A stretch of 46,246 bases of DNA from Pseudomonadota bacterium (GCA_005804885.1 SYOX01000087.1:1-46246); one strand, 5' to 3'; positions 36,338 to 44,783 are shown, counted from the first letter of the stretch. The notes: a model not told the origin generated them from the letters alone. Program-made: numbers and translations.

Positions 36338-37540
36338 ATGGACGCCCTCCCCAGACGCGCCGCCCTTCGCGCCGACGCGCTCGCCAGACGCGGGACCCGG
36401 ATCGCGGTCCTCCTTGGCCCGACGCCCGAGGCCGCTCGGCGCGACTTCGACGCCGCCGCCGCCGAGGTTGAAGGTGAGGACCTTGTCCTGCGCTTCGACG
36501 TCGAGGCGCTGTTGGCAGACCGCCGCTCCATCGCGCGCGGCGCCCTGGAGGCGCTCTTCTCCCAGGACGGCCCTCGCTGGCTCCGCGCCCTCAGAGCCGC
36601 CGTCCCCCCAGGTCAGGCGCTCCGCCCGTGGTTCACGCGCAACACCGATCTGAGCGCCGATGGGGCCTTTCGAGTCGCCACCGCGCTGGAAGAGGGCGAG
36701 TTTGGCGCTGTCAAGGTCCTGCTCGCGCGCCAGGATCCCCCCCCCGTCCACTTCCAGGGCACGGTCTACGAGCCTCCCCCCGCGCCCCTGGGCGAGCGCG
36801 ACGCCCGGGCCCTCCTGGCCTTCATCCTCGGTCGCCTCCGCGATCGGGCCACCTGGTTTCTGGTGGAGGGCTTCGAGGCGCTCCTGTGGGAATGCTCGCC
36901 CTTCGCGAGGGGCTTCGCCGAGGGTTTCAAGGACTGGTGGCGGCACATACTTGAGGTGCCCGGCGGCGTGCTGGTCGTCTCTTGCTGGCGCGGCGGCCAC
37001 GAGCGGCTGTCCAGCTTCGGGGGCGGCCTCTTTTTCAAGGCGGTCGACGCCGCCCTTGACGCCCTTGATGCGGCCGAAGCCGAGGAGATCGCTGGCGAGG
37101 CCGTCGAGGGCGGCGTCGATGGGGCCCCTGTTGTCGTCGGGGCGGTCGATGAGAGGGGGGCGTCGTGTCTGACGGAGGCGCTTGATCCTGTCGAGGTGGC
37201 GCGGATCGAGGCGCGGCGGCTGGGGTTGCCGGCGCCTGAGCGTCGGGGGGGGGCGCAATGCTGGGTTGCGGCGGGTCAGGCGCTGGCGCTGGTGGTGGTC
37301 TGGCCGGTGGACTCGCGGGATCCCTCGACGCGCCTGGTCGAGCTTGTTGGCGAGGTGGCGGCGGAGATCAAGGAGGGGGATCGGGGGCTTGGGGTTGAGG
37401 TTCTCGCGCCCCGATGGGCTTGCGGGGGTGAGGACGAGGCCAGTCGGGAGGCGTTGTCGCGGGCCTTTGGCGGGTTGCGGTGGCGGTTTGCCGGGACGGC
37501 GGAGCTGTTGCTGATTCAGGCCGAGGCGACCGAGGGTTGA
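36338..37540 (+). CDS. Unrecognised 400-aa protein
   Basis: No family recognised. The first strand reads R-I-A-V-L-L-G-P-T-P but lacks a P-loop Lys. No signal peptide or membrane span is evident; a Trp/Phe-rich part lies near residues 165-220 (W-F-L-V-E-G-F-E-A-L-L-W-E). GGAG precedes ATG 36338 by 8 bp. Codon choice changes sharply near 37080: C-ending codons before, G-ending codons after, within one open frame. It is divergent from the L,D-transpeptidase. Confidence 0.6.
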   Translation: MDALPRRAALRADALARRGTRIAVLLGPTPEAARRDFDAAAAEVEGEDLVLRFDVEALLADRRSIARGALEALFSQDGPRWLRALRAAVPPGQALRPWFTRNTDLSADGAFRVATALEEGEFGAVKVLLARQDPPPVHFQGTVYEPPPAPLGERDARALLAFILGRLRDRATWFLVEGFEALLWECSPFARGFAEGFKDWWRHILEVPGGVLVVSCWRGGHERLSSFGGGLFFKAVDAALDALDAAEAEEIAGEAVEGGVDGAPVVVGAVDERGASCLTEALDPVEVARIEARRLGLPAPERRGGAQCWVAAGQALALVVVWPVDSRDPSTRLVELVGEVAAEIKEGDRGLGVEVLAPRWACGGEDEASREALSRAFGGLRWRFAGTAELLLIQAEATEG

Positions 37541-37542
37541 AA

Positions 37543-37626
37543 ACTCCCCCTCCTGTCCTCCCCCTCGCACACTCCCCCTCCTGTCCTCCCCCTCGCACAC
37601 TCCCCCTCCTGTCCTCCCCCTCGTTT
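37543..37626. repeat. Three tandem 28-bp pyrimidine-rich repeats
   Basis: Units start at 37543, 37571 and 37599 (ACTCCCCCTCCTGTCC... pattern); the third ends in GTTT instead of GCAC. The first two are identical. Confidence 0.9.
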
Positions 37627-37640
37627 CACAAGGGGGAGGG
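37612..37640 (+). terminator. Possible terminator-like hairpin after the 400-aa gene
   Basis: CCTCCCCCT pairs with AGGGGGAGG around a loop of about nine bases (CGTTTCACA). No U-tract follows, so termination efficiency is unclear; it may be part of the repeat family. Confidence 0.45.
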
Positions 37641-37678
37641 ACGCTCGCGGTTCGGACACGGCGAAGCGGCGAGTCGGC

Positions 37679-38200
37679 ATCGTTGACGGACACGTCGATC
37701 GTGGCGGGTCGGCGTTGTTGGTTGGATACGTCGATCCCGACGGGTGGGCGTCGTTGTGTGGGCACGTCGATCATGACGGGTCGGCGTTGTTGGGCGGGCA
37801 CACGGTCCTTCCGGGGACCCCCAGGCTCGCGCCTGGGGCTACAATTTGTCCAGGGACGCCCCTGCGGGGCTGACGGCAGTGGGTTGGCCTGCGTGCGTCG
37901 TGTCCCTCGTCTCCAAACCTCGTGTCGAGTGTGCCGGTTGTTGTCTGGGGCACGACGCTGGAAGGTTGACACCCCGCCGAGAGCCCCGCAGGGGCGTCTC
38001 GGGACAAATTGTAGCCCCAGGCGCGAGCCTGGGGGTCCCCGAGAGGACCGCGTGTCCCCCATCGAAGGCAACCCGACAGGGTCTTGTCCCTCAACCCGTC
38101 GGTCTCCGGAGGGACCGCGTATCCACCCGTTGGAGGCCGTTGGGATCGCTGTGCCCGTCAACAACGTCCACCCGCCACGATCGACGTGTCCGTCAACGAT
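37679..38200. repeat. Interrupted palindrome of about 520 bp
   Basis: Outer arms 37679-37720 and 38159-38200 are reverse complements at 40 of 42 positions. Inner arms 37813-37871 and 37982-38040 match at 57 of 59. The inner arms contain two small palindromes (CCCAGGCTCGCGCCTGGG and a GCCCC-TGC-GGGGC type). Confidence 0.85.
37688..37795. repeat. Three tandem 36-bp repeats
   Basis: Units at 37688-37723, 37724-37759 and 37760-37795 share GG(A/G)(C/T)ACGTCGATC, then ACGGGT or GCGGGT, then GGCGTTGTT or similar. They abut directly, without spacers, so this is not a CRISPR array. A single inverted copy lies at 38159-38200. Confidence 0.85.
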
Positions 38201-38228
38201 CCCGACGCGCCATTCGTCCCTGGGCGGG

Positions 38229-40004
38229 TTAGCGGAGGGGGTCGCAGTTGTGCTGGGGCCAGGGGTCGGGGGGGTTGGGGGAGGGTGGGAGGCGGCTGGC
38301 CTGGGTGGCGAGTCCTTGGAGGAGGGCGGGTGGCCAGGGGGTGAGGCCGGCGGAGGCGTCGCGGTGGAAGTCGTGGATGAGCGTGGTGGCGTGTTGGGGG
38401 TATGTGGGGGGGCGGTCGGGGTGATCTGCGAGGAAGATCGCGAGGTTACGGCGAGCGGTGGCGGTCTGTGGGGCGTGGTGGGTGGCTTCGACCATGACGC
38501 ATTCGGCGTCGTCGAGGCGGTTGATGCGTGCGAGGGCGACGCCGTAGTTGATGAGGGCGTCGGGGTCGTAGCCGACCTTGAAGCTGTCGTGGAAGTGTCG
38601 CGAGGCGGTGTGGCTGTCCTTGCGGAGGGTGTGGAGTTCCTGTGCGAGTGTGGAGTGAGCGTAGGGCCAGTCGGGGTGTTGGTCGATGAGGGGTTGCCAG
38701 AGGGCGGCGCCGCCGGTCCAGCGGTTGACCTGGGGGTGGGCGCGGAGCGCGAGGGCGGCGATGATCGCGAGGGAGACGAGGGCGGCGGCCTTGGAGGAGT
38801 GGCGGGTGAGGGGCTGGTCGTGTGGGAGGAGGCGCGTGAGGGAGATGGAGGCGGCGAGGGAGAGGGAGGCCAGGGGGAGGTAGAGGTAGCTGTCGGCCAT
38901 GAAGCGGGGGAAGGGGAGGATGTTGCTGACGGGGAGGAAGGAGGCGGCGGCCAGTATGAGGGTCAAGGCGAGGGGGGGTGAGCGGCGTGCGGAGAGGGTG
39001 AGCGCGGAGAAGGCGAGGAGCGCGGCGGCGCCGAGCCAGGTGTGCCAGTCGGAGAAGGCGAGGGTGCGGTCGATGCGGTAGATGGGGTGGAGGTGGTCGG
39101 GCCAGGCGAGGTGGTGGAGCTGGTGTCCGAGCGCGAGGAGGGGTTGGAAGTGTCCTTGGGCGGCCTGGTCGAGGTCAGCGACGAGGAGGGTGTCGTGTGA
39201 GAAGCGGCTCATGAGGGCGAGGGCGGAGCCGATGGCGAGGGTGAGGGAGGCGGTGATGAGGGCGGGGCGTGTGGTGGGGGAGGGGGGGCGTGTGGCGGCG
39301 AGGGCGGCGAGCCAGGCGGCGGCGATGAGGACGGCGGTGGGCTTGGAGAGGGCGGCGAGCGTGGCGAGGGTGAGCGCGGCGACGAGGAGGTGGGGGCGCG
39401 CTGTGGGCGTGCGTGGCGTGGTGGGGTCGGGGGAGGTGGGAGGGGAGAGGGGGGTGGGGGGTTGAGGGTGGCGAGGGTGGGTGGGGTCGGGGTGGGGTGA
39501 GGGAGGGAGGGAGGCTTCGAAGAAGCACCAGGTGGCGGCGAGGGCCAGGGGTGCCATGATGAGGTCCTTGATGCCGGTGGCCCAGGAGACGGGCTCGACG
39601 ACGACGGGGTGGAGCGCGAAGGCCAGGGTGGAGAGGGCGGCGGCGTGGGTGCTGGCGCCGAGGCGTCGGGCGAAGCCGAAGAGGCCGGCGGTCGTGAGGG
39701 TGTGGAGGGTGAGGGAGGCGGCGTGGAAGGCCCAGGGGGCGCCGCCGCCGAGCGCGTAGAGGAGGGCCTCGATGGCGACGGTGACGGGGATGATGTAGCC
39801 GGTCGAGGGTGTCAGGAGCCAGTCGAGGGGGGTGGCGGAGGCGGGGTTGACGACGAGGGGGTTGGTCAGGATGTACTTGACGTCGTCGTAGACGACGAAG
39901 GGGTGGTTGACGATCCGGCCGAAGAGGACGAGGACGGCGACGATCAGCAGCGCGAGCGCGAGCCGGTCGGAGGTGGAGGGCTTGCGGGGGGGATCGGGGG
40001 GCAT
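38229..40004 (-). CDS. TMTC-like GT-C glycosyltransferase with TPR tail
   Basis: 591 aa with about ten hydrophobic spans in the first 430 residues and a TPR-like helical C-terminus (Y-A-H-S-T-L-A-Q-E-L; A-L-I-N-Y-G-V-A-L-A-R-I-N-R-L-D-D-A). The first luminal loop has V-V-Y-D-D-V-K-Y-I, the acidic pair typical of GT-C O-mannosyltransferases such as PMT and TMTC. It probably moves sugars from a lipid carrier to an acceptor outside the membrane. GAGGAG precedes ATG 40004. A Pro/Thr/His-rich low-complexity insert lies near residues 165-200. It diverges from galE. Confidence 0.8.
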   Translation of the reverse strand: MPPDPPRKPSTSDRLALALLIVAVLVLFGRIVNHPFVVYDDVKYILTNPLVVNPASATPLDWLLTPSTGYIIPVTVAIEALLYALGGGAPWAFHAASLTLHTLTTAGLFGFARRLGASTHAAALSTLAFALHPVVVEPVSWATGIKDLIMAPLALAATWCFFEASLPPSPHPDPTHPRHPQPPTPLSPPTSPDPTTPRTPTARPHLLVAALTLATLAALSKPTAVLIAAAWLAALAATRPPSPTTRPALITASLTLAIGSALALMSRFSHDTLLVADLDQAAQGHFQPLLALGHQLHHLAWPDHLHPIYRIDRTLAFSDWHTWLGAAALLAFSALTLSARRSPPLALTLILAAASFLPVSNILPFPRFMADSYLYLPLASLSLAASISLTRLLPHDQPLTRHSSKAAALVSLAIIAALALRAHPQVNRWTGGAALWQPLIDQHPDWPYAHSTLAQELHTLRKDSHTASRHFHDSFKVGYDPDALINYGVALARINRLDDAECVMVEATHHAPQTATARRNLAIFLADHPDRPPTYPQHATTLIHDFHRDASAGLTPWPPALLQGLATQASRLPPSPNPPDPWPQHNCDPLR

Positions 40005-40173
40005 GGGCTCCTCGGCGTGTGGCGCAGCGGGTGGGTCTCCGTGGCGATATTAGGCGAAGGGGAGTGGGCGGCGTCAAGGCGGTGGGGTGCGGGTTGGCGG
40101 TTCTCAAGGGGTGCGGGTTGGTGTTATCGTCGGGGTGCGTTGATCAGGGCTGGTTGGACGCGGATCGTGGGGG

Positions 40174-41169
40174 ATGATGAGAGCGCATATTTGTGTGACG
40201 GGCGGGGCGGGTTATGTGGGCAGCCAGACGGTGTGGGCGTTGCATGATCGCCAGATGCCGGTGGTGGTCTACGACGATCTGTCGACGGGGCACAGGGAGT
40301 TCTTGCCGCCCAGCGTGCCGGTGATCATCGGCGACGTGCGCAATGGGAAGGCGCTGGGGCGTTGCTTCGAGGACTTCGGGGTCAAGGCGGTGATCCATTG
40401 CGCGGCGCTGGCGCTGGTGGCTGAGTCGATGGCGCACCCGGGGCGCTACTGGTCGGTGAACGTGGGTGGGACGGCGGAGCTGGCGGGGGCGGCGGCGGCC
40501 AACGGCGTCAAGGCGATCGTGTTCTCGTCCTCGGCGGCGGTCTATGGCGAGCCGGCGCAAATCCCGATCCCGGAGCAGGCGCCGCGGGTGCCGATCAACC
40601 CCTATGGGCGTTCGAAGCTGGCGGCCGAGCAGGTGCTGGCCGACGCGTGCGCGGCCGGGGGGGCGAAGTGGCTGGCCTTTCGCTACTTCAACGCGGGGGG
40701 GGCCGACTCCAAGGGGAGGACCGGCGAGGCGCATGAGCCTGAGTCGCACATCATCCCGAACGTGCTCAAGGTGGCGCAGGCGATGGCGTCGGGTCAAAAT
40801 GTCGAGCCCGTGCAGTGCTTTGGCGGAGACTACCCGACGACGGACGGGACGTGCGTGAGGGATTACATCCACACGATGGATCTGGCCGAGGCGCACTTGC
40901 GGGGGGTGGAGTATCTGATGGCGGGCGGCGAGTCGCGGGCCTTCAACCTGGGGACGGGGCAGGGCGTGAGCCTGCGGGAGATCATCCGCGCGGCGCGGCA
41001 GGTCACGGGGCAGCAGATCCCGTACAAGATCGCGGCGCGGCGGCCTGGCGATCCGGCCACGCTGGTGGCCGACGCCGATCAGGCGTGGCAGTCGCTGGGG
41101 TGGAGGGCGAGGTACAGCGCGATGCCGAACATCCTGGGGACGGCGTGGGCGTGGTCGCGGCGGGCTTAG
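40174..41169 (+). CDS. galE: UDP-glucose 4-epimerase
   Basis: 331 aa, normal GalE length. T-G-G-A-G-Y-V-G-S binds NAD, S-S-S-A-A-V-Y-G holds the active-site Ser, and Y144-G-R-S-K148 is the catalytic pair. R-Y-F-N-A-G-G-A and C-V-R-D-Y-I-H-T-M-D-L-A are typical GalE motifs. It interconverts UDP-glucose and UDP-galactose for glycan synthesis. ATG 40174 or 40177 is the start behind a GGGGG tract. It is near two GT-C-like glycosyltransferase genes. Confidence 0.95.
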   Translation: MMRAHICVTGGAGYVGSQTVWALHDRQMPVVVYDDLSTGHREFLPPSVPVIIGDVRNGKALGRCFEDFGVKAVIHCAALALVAESMAHPGRYWSVNVGGTAELAGAAAANGVKAIVFSSSAAVYGEPAQIPIPEQAPRVPINPYGRSKLAAEQVLADACAAGGAKWLAFRYFNAGGADSKGRTGEAHEPESHIIPNVLKVAQAMASGQNVEPVQCFGGDYPTTDGTCVRDYIHTMDLAEAHLRGVEYLMAGGESRAFNLGTGQGVSLREIIRAARQVTGQQIPYKIAARRPGDPATLVADADQAWQSLGWRARYSAMPNILGTAWAWSRRA

Positions 41170-41382
41170 CGGCGGGCGTGGTCGCGGCGCGGCGGGCCTG
41201 GCGGCTGGCCTGGGCGCGAGGATCGGGCGTCGGGGCGTTGGCCGGGGCGAGGATCGGGCGTCGGGGCGTCGGCAGGGGTGAGGATCGGACGTCGGGCGGC
41301 AGGGGTGAGGATCGGGCGTTGGGGCGTCGGGGCGTCGGCAGGCGCGAGGACCGGGCGTCGGGCGGCAGGCCTGGGGCGAGGA
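41170..41382. repeat. Intergenic stretch between galE and the NYN gene, repeat-filled
   Basis: GC-rich sequence made largely of degenerate GCGAGGATCGGGCGT-type units (see the array entry at 41216-41398). No gene is seen. Confidence 0.7.
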
Positions 41383-41398
41383 TCAGGCGTTGGGGCCG
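41216..41398. repeat. Degenerate tandem array of G(C/T)GAGGATCGGGCGTCGGG units
   Basis: About six units of 26-39 bp. The last unit (GCGAGGATCAGGCGTTGGGG) covers the stop codon and final codons of the NYN gene on the opposite strand. Confidence 0.75.
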
Positions 41399-42327
41399 AA
41401 GCCGACGATGAGGAAGCCGCCGGACTTCTCGTCCTTCTGGAGTTCGAGCAGGCCGCGGACCTGGCCGTCCATCAAAAGCTCGGTGAAGGTCCGGTAGCCG
41501 TAGTAGGTCTCGTCGAAGTTCGGGCGCCTGCGCTTGAGGGTCTGCTTGATCATCGAGCCCCAGAGGTTGCCGTCGCGCTCCTGGAAGAGCGCCTCGGCGA
41601 TTTCCAGGACGTAATCGAGGGCCTCCTCCTTGTTGCCGAACTTCAGGATCGGCTCCTCCTCGACGGGGGCGCCCCGCTGGCTCCGCGGCGCGGCCGCAGC
41701 CGCCTGCTGGGCCGAAGGCTGGGCGGCCGGCGCGACGATGTCAGCGTCGTCGTCGTCGTCATCGTCGTCGAGGTCCACCACACCCATGTCGATCTGCATT
41801 CTGCCGTTTCTGCCCCGGCCCCCTCGCCTGGAGCTCTTCTTGCGGCTGCTGCCCTTCCGGCGCCGCACCAGGTCGTCGTAATAGATGAACTCGTCGCAGC
41901 TCTCGATCAGGAGGTTGCTCGACGAGTTCTTGACCCCGACGCCGATGACGATCTTGTCGTTCAGCCGCAGCTTGTGGACCAGCGGGGAGAAGTCGCTGTC
42001 GCCAGACAGGACGACGAAGGTGTCGATGTGCGGGCGCGTGTAGCACAGGTCGAGGGCGTCGACGACCATGTGGATGTCGGCCGAGTTCTTGCCCGAGTAG
42101 GAGACGTGGGGGACCTCGCACAGCTCAAAGCCGGCCTCGTGCATGGCCTTGCAGTAGATCCTGTAGCGCTCCCAGTCGGCGTAGGCCTTCTTGCTGAGCA
42201 CCTTGCCCTTGTCCAGCAGGCGCTCAAGGACCAGGTCGATCTCGAACTGGGGGAAGTGGGCGTCTCGGGCGCCGATGGCGATGTTTTCAAAGTCTGCGAA
42301 GATGGCGATGTTCAGCGCATCGTTCAT
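41383..42327 (-). CDS. NYN-domain protein with LOTUS/OST-HTH-like C-terminus
   Basis: 314 aa. The N-terminal 165 residues are a NYN (LabA/PIN-like) domain: F-A-D-F-E-N-I, D-I-H-M-V-V-D-A-L, V-L-S-G-D-S-D-F-S-P-L-V, with the acidic metal-binding residues in place. A basic Arg/Gly/Ser linker, an Asp-run and an Ala/Gln linker follow. The C-terminal 75 residues (A-L-D-Y-V-L-E-I-A-E-A-L ... Y-G-Y-R-T-F-T-E-L-L) look like a LOTUS/OST-HTH RNA-binding domain. Such proteins are predicted RNA-cleaving or RNA-binding regulators. ATG 42327 follows GGAGAGCCCTCC; the frame upstream is not gene-like. Divergent from the GT39-like gene. Confidence 0.88.
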   Translation of the reverse strand: MNDALNIAIFADFENIAIGARDAHFPQFEIDLVLERLLDKGKVLSKKAYADWERYRIYCKAMHEAGFELCEVPHVSYSGKNSADIHMVVDALDLCYTRPHIDTFVVLSGDSDFSPLVHKLRLNDKIVIGVGVKNSSSNLLIESCDEFIYYDDLVRRRKGSSRKKSSRRGGRGRNGRMQIDMGVVDLDDDDDDDDADIVAPAAQPSAQQAAAAAPRSQRGAPVEEEPILKFGNKEEALDYVLEIAEALFQERDGNLWGSMIKQTLKRRRPNFDETYYGYRTFTELLMDGQVRGLLELQKDEKSGGFLIVGFGPNA

Positions 42328-42617
42328 GGAGGGCTCTCCGGGGGCGTCGTTCGCGGGGATCTGCGGTCGGTGTTCAGGGGCGCGGGGCGGCGAGTCGCCA
42401 TGGCGAGGCCGAACCTGGAACGGTGGTTGGCTTGACCTCCGTCGGTCACCGGGCCTGCCTCGGTCCCTCAAACCTGCTAGAACTCTAGCAGATCCGCCCG
42501 GCGAGGTCGACTCTTTCTCAAGACCCCGCAGCGCCCCGCCGCCGGTCGATCACGGCGTCGAATGGGCTTGCAGTCGCAGAGCAGATCGAGTCTCCTTGGC
42601 TTCAGGAGGCGCCTGGC
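42328..42617. promoter_or_regulatory. Divergent intergenic region with an 18-bp palindrome
   Basis: The 290-bp space holds promoters for the NYN gene (minus) and the GT39-like gene (plus). CTGCTAGAACTCTAGCAG at 42474-42491 has perfect 8-bp arms and a 2-bp centre. Confidence 0.55.
42474..42491. promoter_or_regulatory. Candidate operator palindrome CTGCTAGA-AC-TCTAGCAG
   Basis: An 18-bp palindrome with perfect 8-bp arms, in AT-richer sequence than its surroundings and midway between divergent genes. It is the size of a dimeric-repressor operator. The regulator is unknown. Confidence 0.5.
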
Positions 42618-44573
42618 TTGAGCACATCCTGGAAGATCAACTCACCCTGGGGATGGATCCTGGTCGCGGCCGCGATCGGGGTCATGCTCCGCGCGCTACA
42701 CCTGTGGTCCATGGTCTCCGAGGACCCGCTGCTGCTGGCCCCCGTCATGGACGCGCGCAGCTACCACGACTGGGCCGTGGACATCCTGAGCGACCCCGTC
42801 GGCAAGGAGGTCTTCTTTCAGTCGCCCGCCTACCCCTACATCGTGGCGCTGATCTACGCCGTGACCGGCGTCAGCTGGATCAACGTGGCGCTCGTCCAGG
42901 CCATGGCCGCCGGCGTCGGCATCCTGCTGGTCGGCAGCATCGGGCGGCGCGCCGACCCCGCCGGCGGACCCTGGGTCGGCGTCGTCGCCGCCTGGATCCT
43001 GGCCCTCTACAAGCCCATGATCTACTACGACGCCCTCCTGCTCAAGGCCGAGTTTACGATCCTGACCTCCCTGATCCTCCTCGACTTCACGCTGCGCGCC
43101 CTCGAAGCCCCCAGGCGGCGGGCCGCCCTGGCCTGGATGCTCGCCGCCGGCTTCACGGCCGCCCTCGTCGGCCTCTTCCGCGGCAACTTCTACCTCGCCG
43201 TGCCCTTGCTCCTGGGCTGGATCCCCGCCCGCTGGCTCATGCGCCGCGGCGATCCCAACCCCGACTGGCAACAGGCCACCCTCAAGACCCCGATCCTGCT
43301 CATGGCCGCCTTCGCCCTCGGCTTCGCCGCCCTCATCGGCCTCGTCGGCGCCCGCAACCACGCCGTCAGCGGCCAATGGGTCTTCTCCAACGCCAACAGC
43401 GGCGCCGTCCTCTACCTCGGCAACAACCCCTACAGCCCCCTGGGCGAGTACACCCACCTGCCCTTTGTCAGACCCAACCCCCTCTACGAGGCCCTCGACT
43501 TCCAGGCCGAAGCCTCACGCCGCTCCGGCACCCCCCTGACCGACGCCGAGGCCTCGACCTTCTGGCGCAAGGAGGCCGTCCGCTTCTCCCTCGATGAACC
43601 CCTGACCACCGCTCGGCGGCTCCTGCACAAGTCCGCCCGCGTCGTCGAGTCCTACGAGCTTGGCGACAACTACGGCCTCCGCTTCCACGAGCGCGCCTCC
43701 CCCTACCTCGCCCTACCGCTGCCCGGCTGGCCCCTCGTCATCGCGCTCGCCATCGCCTCCCTGCTCACCCTCCGGGGCCGCTGGCGCGACCATATGCCCG
43801 TCCTCATCCTCGCCCTGACCTACGCCGCCACCTTGCTGATCTTCTTCGTCCGCTCCCGATACCGTGTCCCCATGGCCCCCTTTCTCATCATCATGGCCTC
43901 GTCCTATCTCATTGTTTTTATTCGGCAATGGCGATCGGATCGGCGAGGGCGGCTCGTCGCCGGCGCCCTCGTCGCCCTGATCGCGCTGGCCGCGAGCTTC
44001 GTCCTCGGGCTGCCCCGCGAGCGCCAGGGGAACATGGCCTGGTGGAACGCCTCGCTGGCCGTCCTTCACTTCGAACATGGCAATATCGAGCGCGGGAAGG
44101 CCCTGACCGCCGTGGCCCTGGCCGAAGACGACTCCAACCCCTCCATGCTCGTCAACCTCGGCCGCGTCCACCTCGGCGCCGGCGATCTCCCCGCCGCCGA
44201 GCGCCTCTGCCGCCGCGCCGTCGAGCTCGAACCCGCCCGCCCCGAGCAGCGCGACTGCCTCGCCATGACCCTGGCCGAGCTCGGCCGCGCCCAGGAGGCC
44301 CGCGAGGTGCTCGCCTCCGCCTTCACCTTCGGCGGCCCCCCGCACCGCTACATCCTGGCCGCCTTCCTCGAAGAGATGAACGGCGACCCCGCCGCCGCCG
44401 CCGACCGCCTGCGCCTCTTCCTCAAGACCTACGGCGACGACCCCCAGATCCACGCGCACCTGGCCCGCCTCCTGCGATCCACCGACCCACAGGCGGCAGC
44501 CCTTCACCTCGACCGCGCCCTCGAACTCGCGCCCGCCGAGGCCGACAGCCTCAAGGCGATCGCCGGCCCGTGA
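42618..44573 (+). CDS. GT39-like membrane glycosyltransferase with TPR tail
   Basis: 651 aa. About ten hydrophobic spans lie in the first 460 residues, with an acidic first loop (P-V-M-D-A-R-S-Y-H-D-W) that fits the GT-C active site. The C-terminal 190 residues are TPR-like (L-V-N-L-G-R-V-H-L-G-A-G-D-L-P-A-A-E-R-L; I-H-A-H-L-A-R-L-L). The layout parallels the TMTC-like gene at 38229-40004. TTG 42618 is taken as start because AGGAGG lies 8 bp upstream and the first span follows. It could add sugars to proteins or lipids outside the membrane; the substrate is unknown. Confidence 0.8.
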   Translation: MSTSWKINSPWGWILVAAAIGVMLRALHLWSMVSEDPLLLAPVMDARSYHDWAVDILSDPVGKEVFFQSPAYPYIVALIYAVTGVSWINVALVQAMAAGVGILLVGSIGRRADPAGGPWVGVVAAWILALYKPMIYYDALLLKAEFTILTSLILLDFTLRALEAPRRRAALAWMLAAGFTAALVGLFRGNFYLAVPLLLGWIPARWLMRRGDPNPDWQQATLKTPILLMAAFALGFAALIGLVGARNHAVSGQWVFSNANSGAVLYLGNNPYSPLGEYTHLPFVRPNPLYEALDFQAEASRRSGTPLTDAEASTFWRKEAVRFSLDEPLTTARRLLHKSARVVESYELGDNYGLRFHERASPYLALPLPGWPLVIALAIASLLTLRGRWRDHMPVLILALTYAATLLIFFVRSRYRVPMAPFLIIMASSYLIVFIRQWRSDRRGRLVAGALVALIALAASFVLGLPRERQGNMAWWNASLAVLHFEHGNIERGKALTAVALAEDDSNPSMLVNLGRVHLGAGDLPAAERLCRRAVELEPARPEQRDCLAMTLAELGRAQEAREVLASAFTFGGPPHRYILAAFLEEMNGDPAAAADRLRLFLKTYGDDPQIHAHLARLLRSTDPQAAALHLDRALELAPAEADSLKAIAGP

Positions 44574-44576
44574 CGC

Positions 44577-44595
44577 CGCCCTGCGCGCCAGGGCG
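44577..44595 (+). terminator. Possible terminator hairpin after the GT39-like gene
   Basis: CGCCCTG pairs with CAGGGCG around a 5-nt loop directly after the stop. No U-run follows. Confidence 0.4.
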
Positions 44596-44699
44596 CGGAT
44601 CTTCACTCCGGCGCGGCGTGCCTCAAGGCGATCGCCAGACCCTGGGCGACGCCCGGCCTTCCGAGGCGCGCCATCCCCTACGCCGCTGAACCCCTCCAG

Positions 44700-44717
44700 T
44701 GTGACATCCGTGTGACC
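44700..44717 (+). promoter_or_regulatory. Pho-box-like direct repeat, distal site
   Basis: TGTGACA-TCCG-TGTGACC is a 7-4-7 direct repeat with 11-bp period, the architecture of PhoB boxes. Confidence 0.5.
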
Positions 44718-44752
44718 TCGCCTCGACCACCGAGCCCGTCACCTCCGGCCCT

Positions 44753-44770
44753 TGTGACAACTTCGTGATG
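44753..44770 (+). promoter_or_regulatory. Pho-box-like direct repeat, proximal site
   Basis: TGTGACA-ACTT-CGTGATG repeats the 7-4-7 layout, 53 bp downstream of the first site (about five helical turns) and just before the candidate -35. Confidence 0.5.
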
Positions 44771-44783
44771 CGACAGGAATGTG

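Larger units (their letters stand above)
37541..38228. repeat. Gene-free 688-bp repeat-rich stretch
   Basis: No credible gene is present. The stretch holds three 28-bp tandem repeats, a hairpin, three 36-bp tandem repeats (37688-37795) and a large interrupted palindrome (37679-38200). Short reading frames here translate repeats and are not supported as genes. Confidence 0.75.

Noticed and set aside
37688..37795. CRISPR-like 36-bp repeats
   Set aside because: Units abut without spacers, differ from one another, and no cas genes are present.
36290..38164. 624-aa minus-strand reading frame across the palindrome
   Set aside because: It translates repeats and the antisense of the 400-aa gene; repeats such as Q-R-R-P-A-T-I-D-V arise from the 36-bp units.
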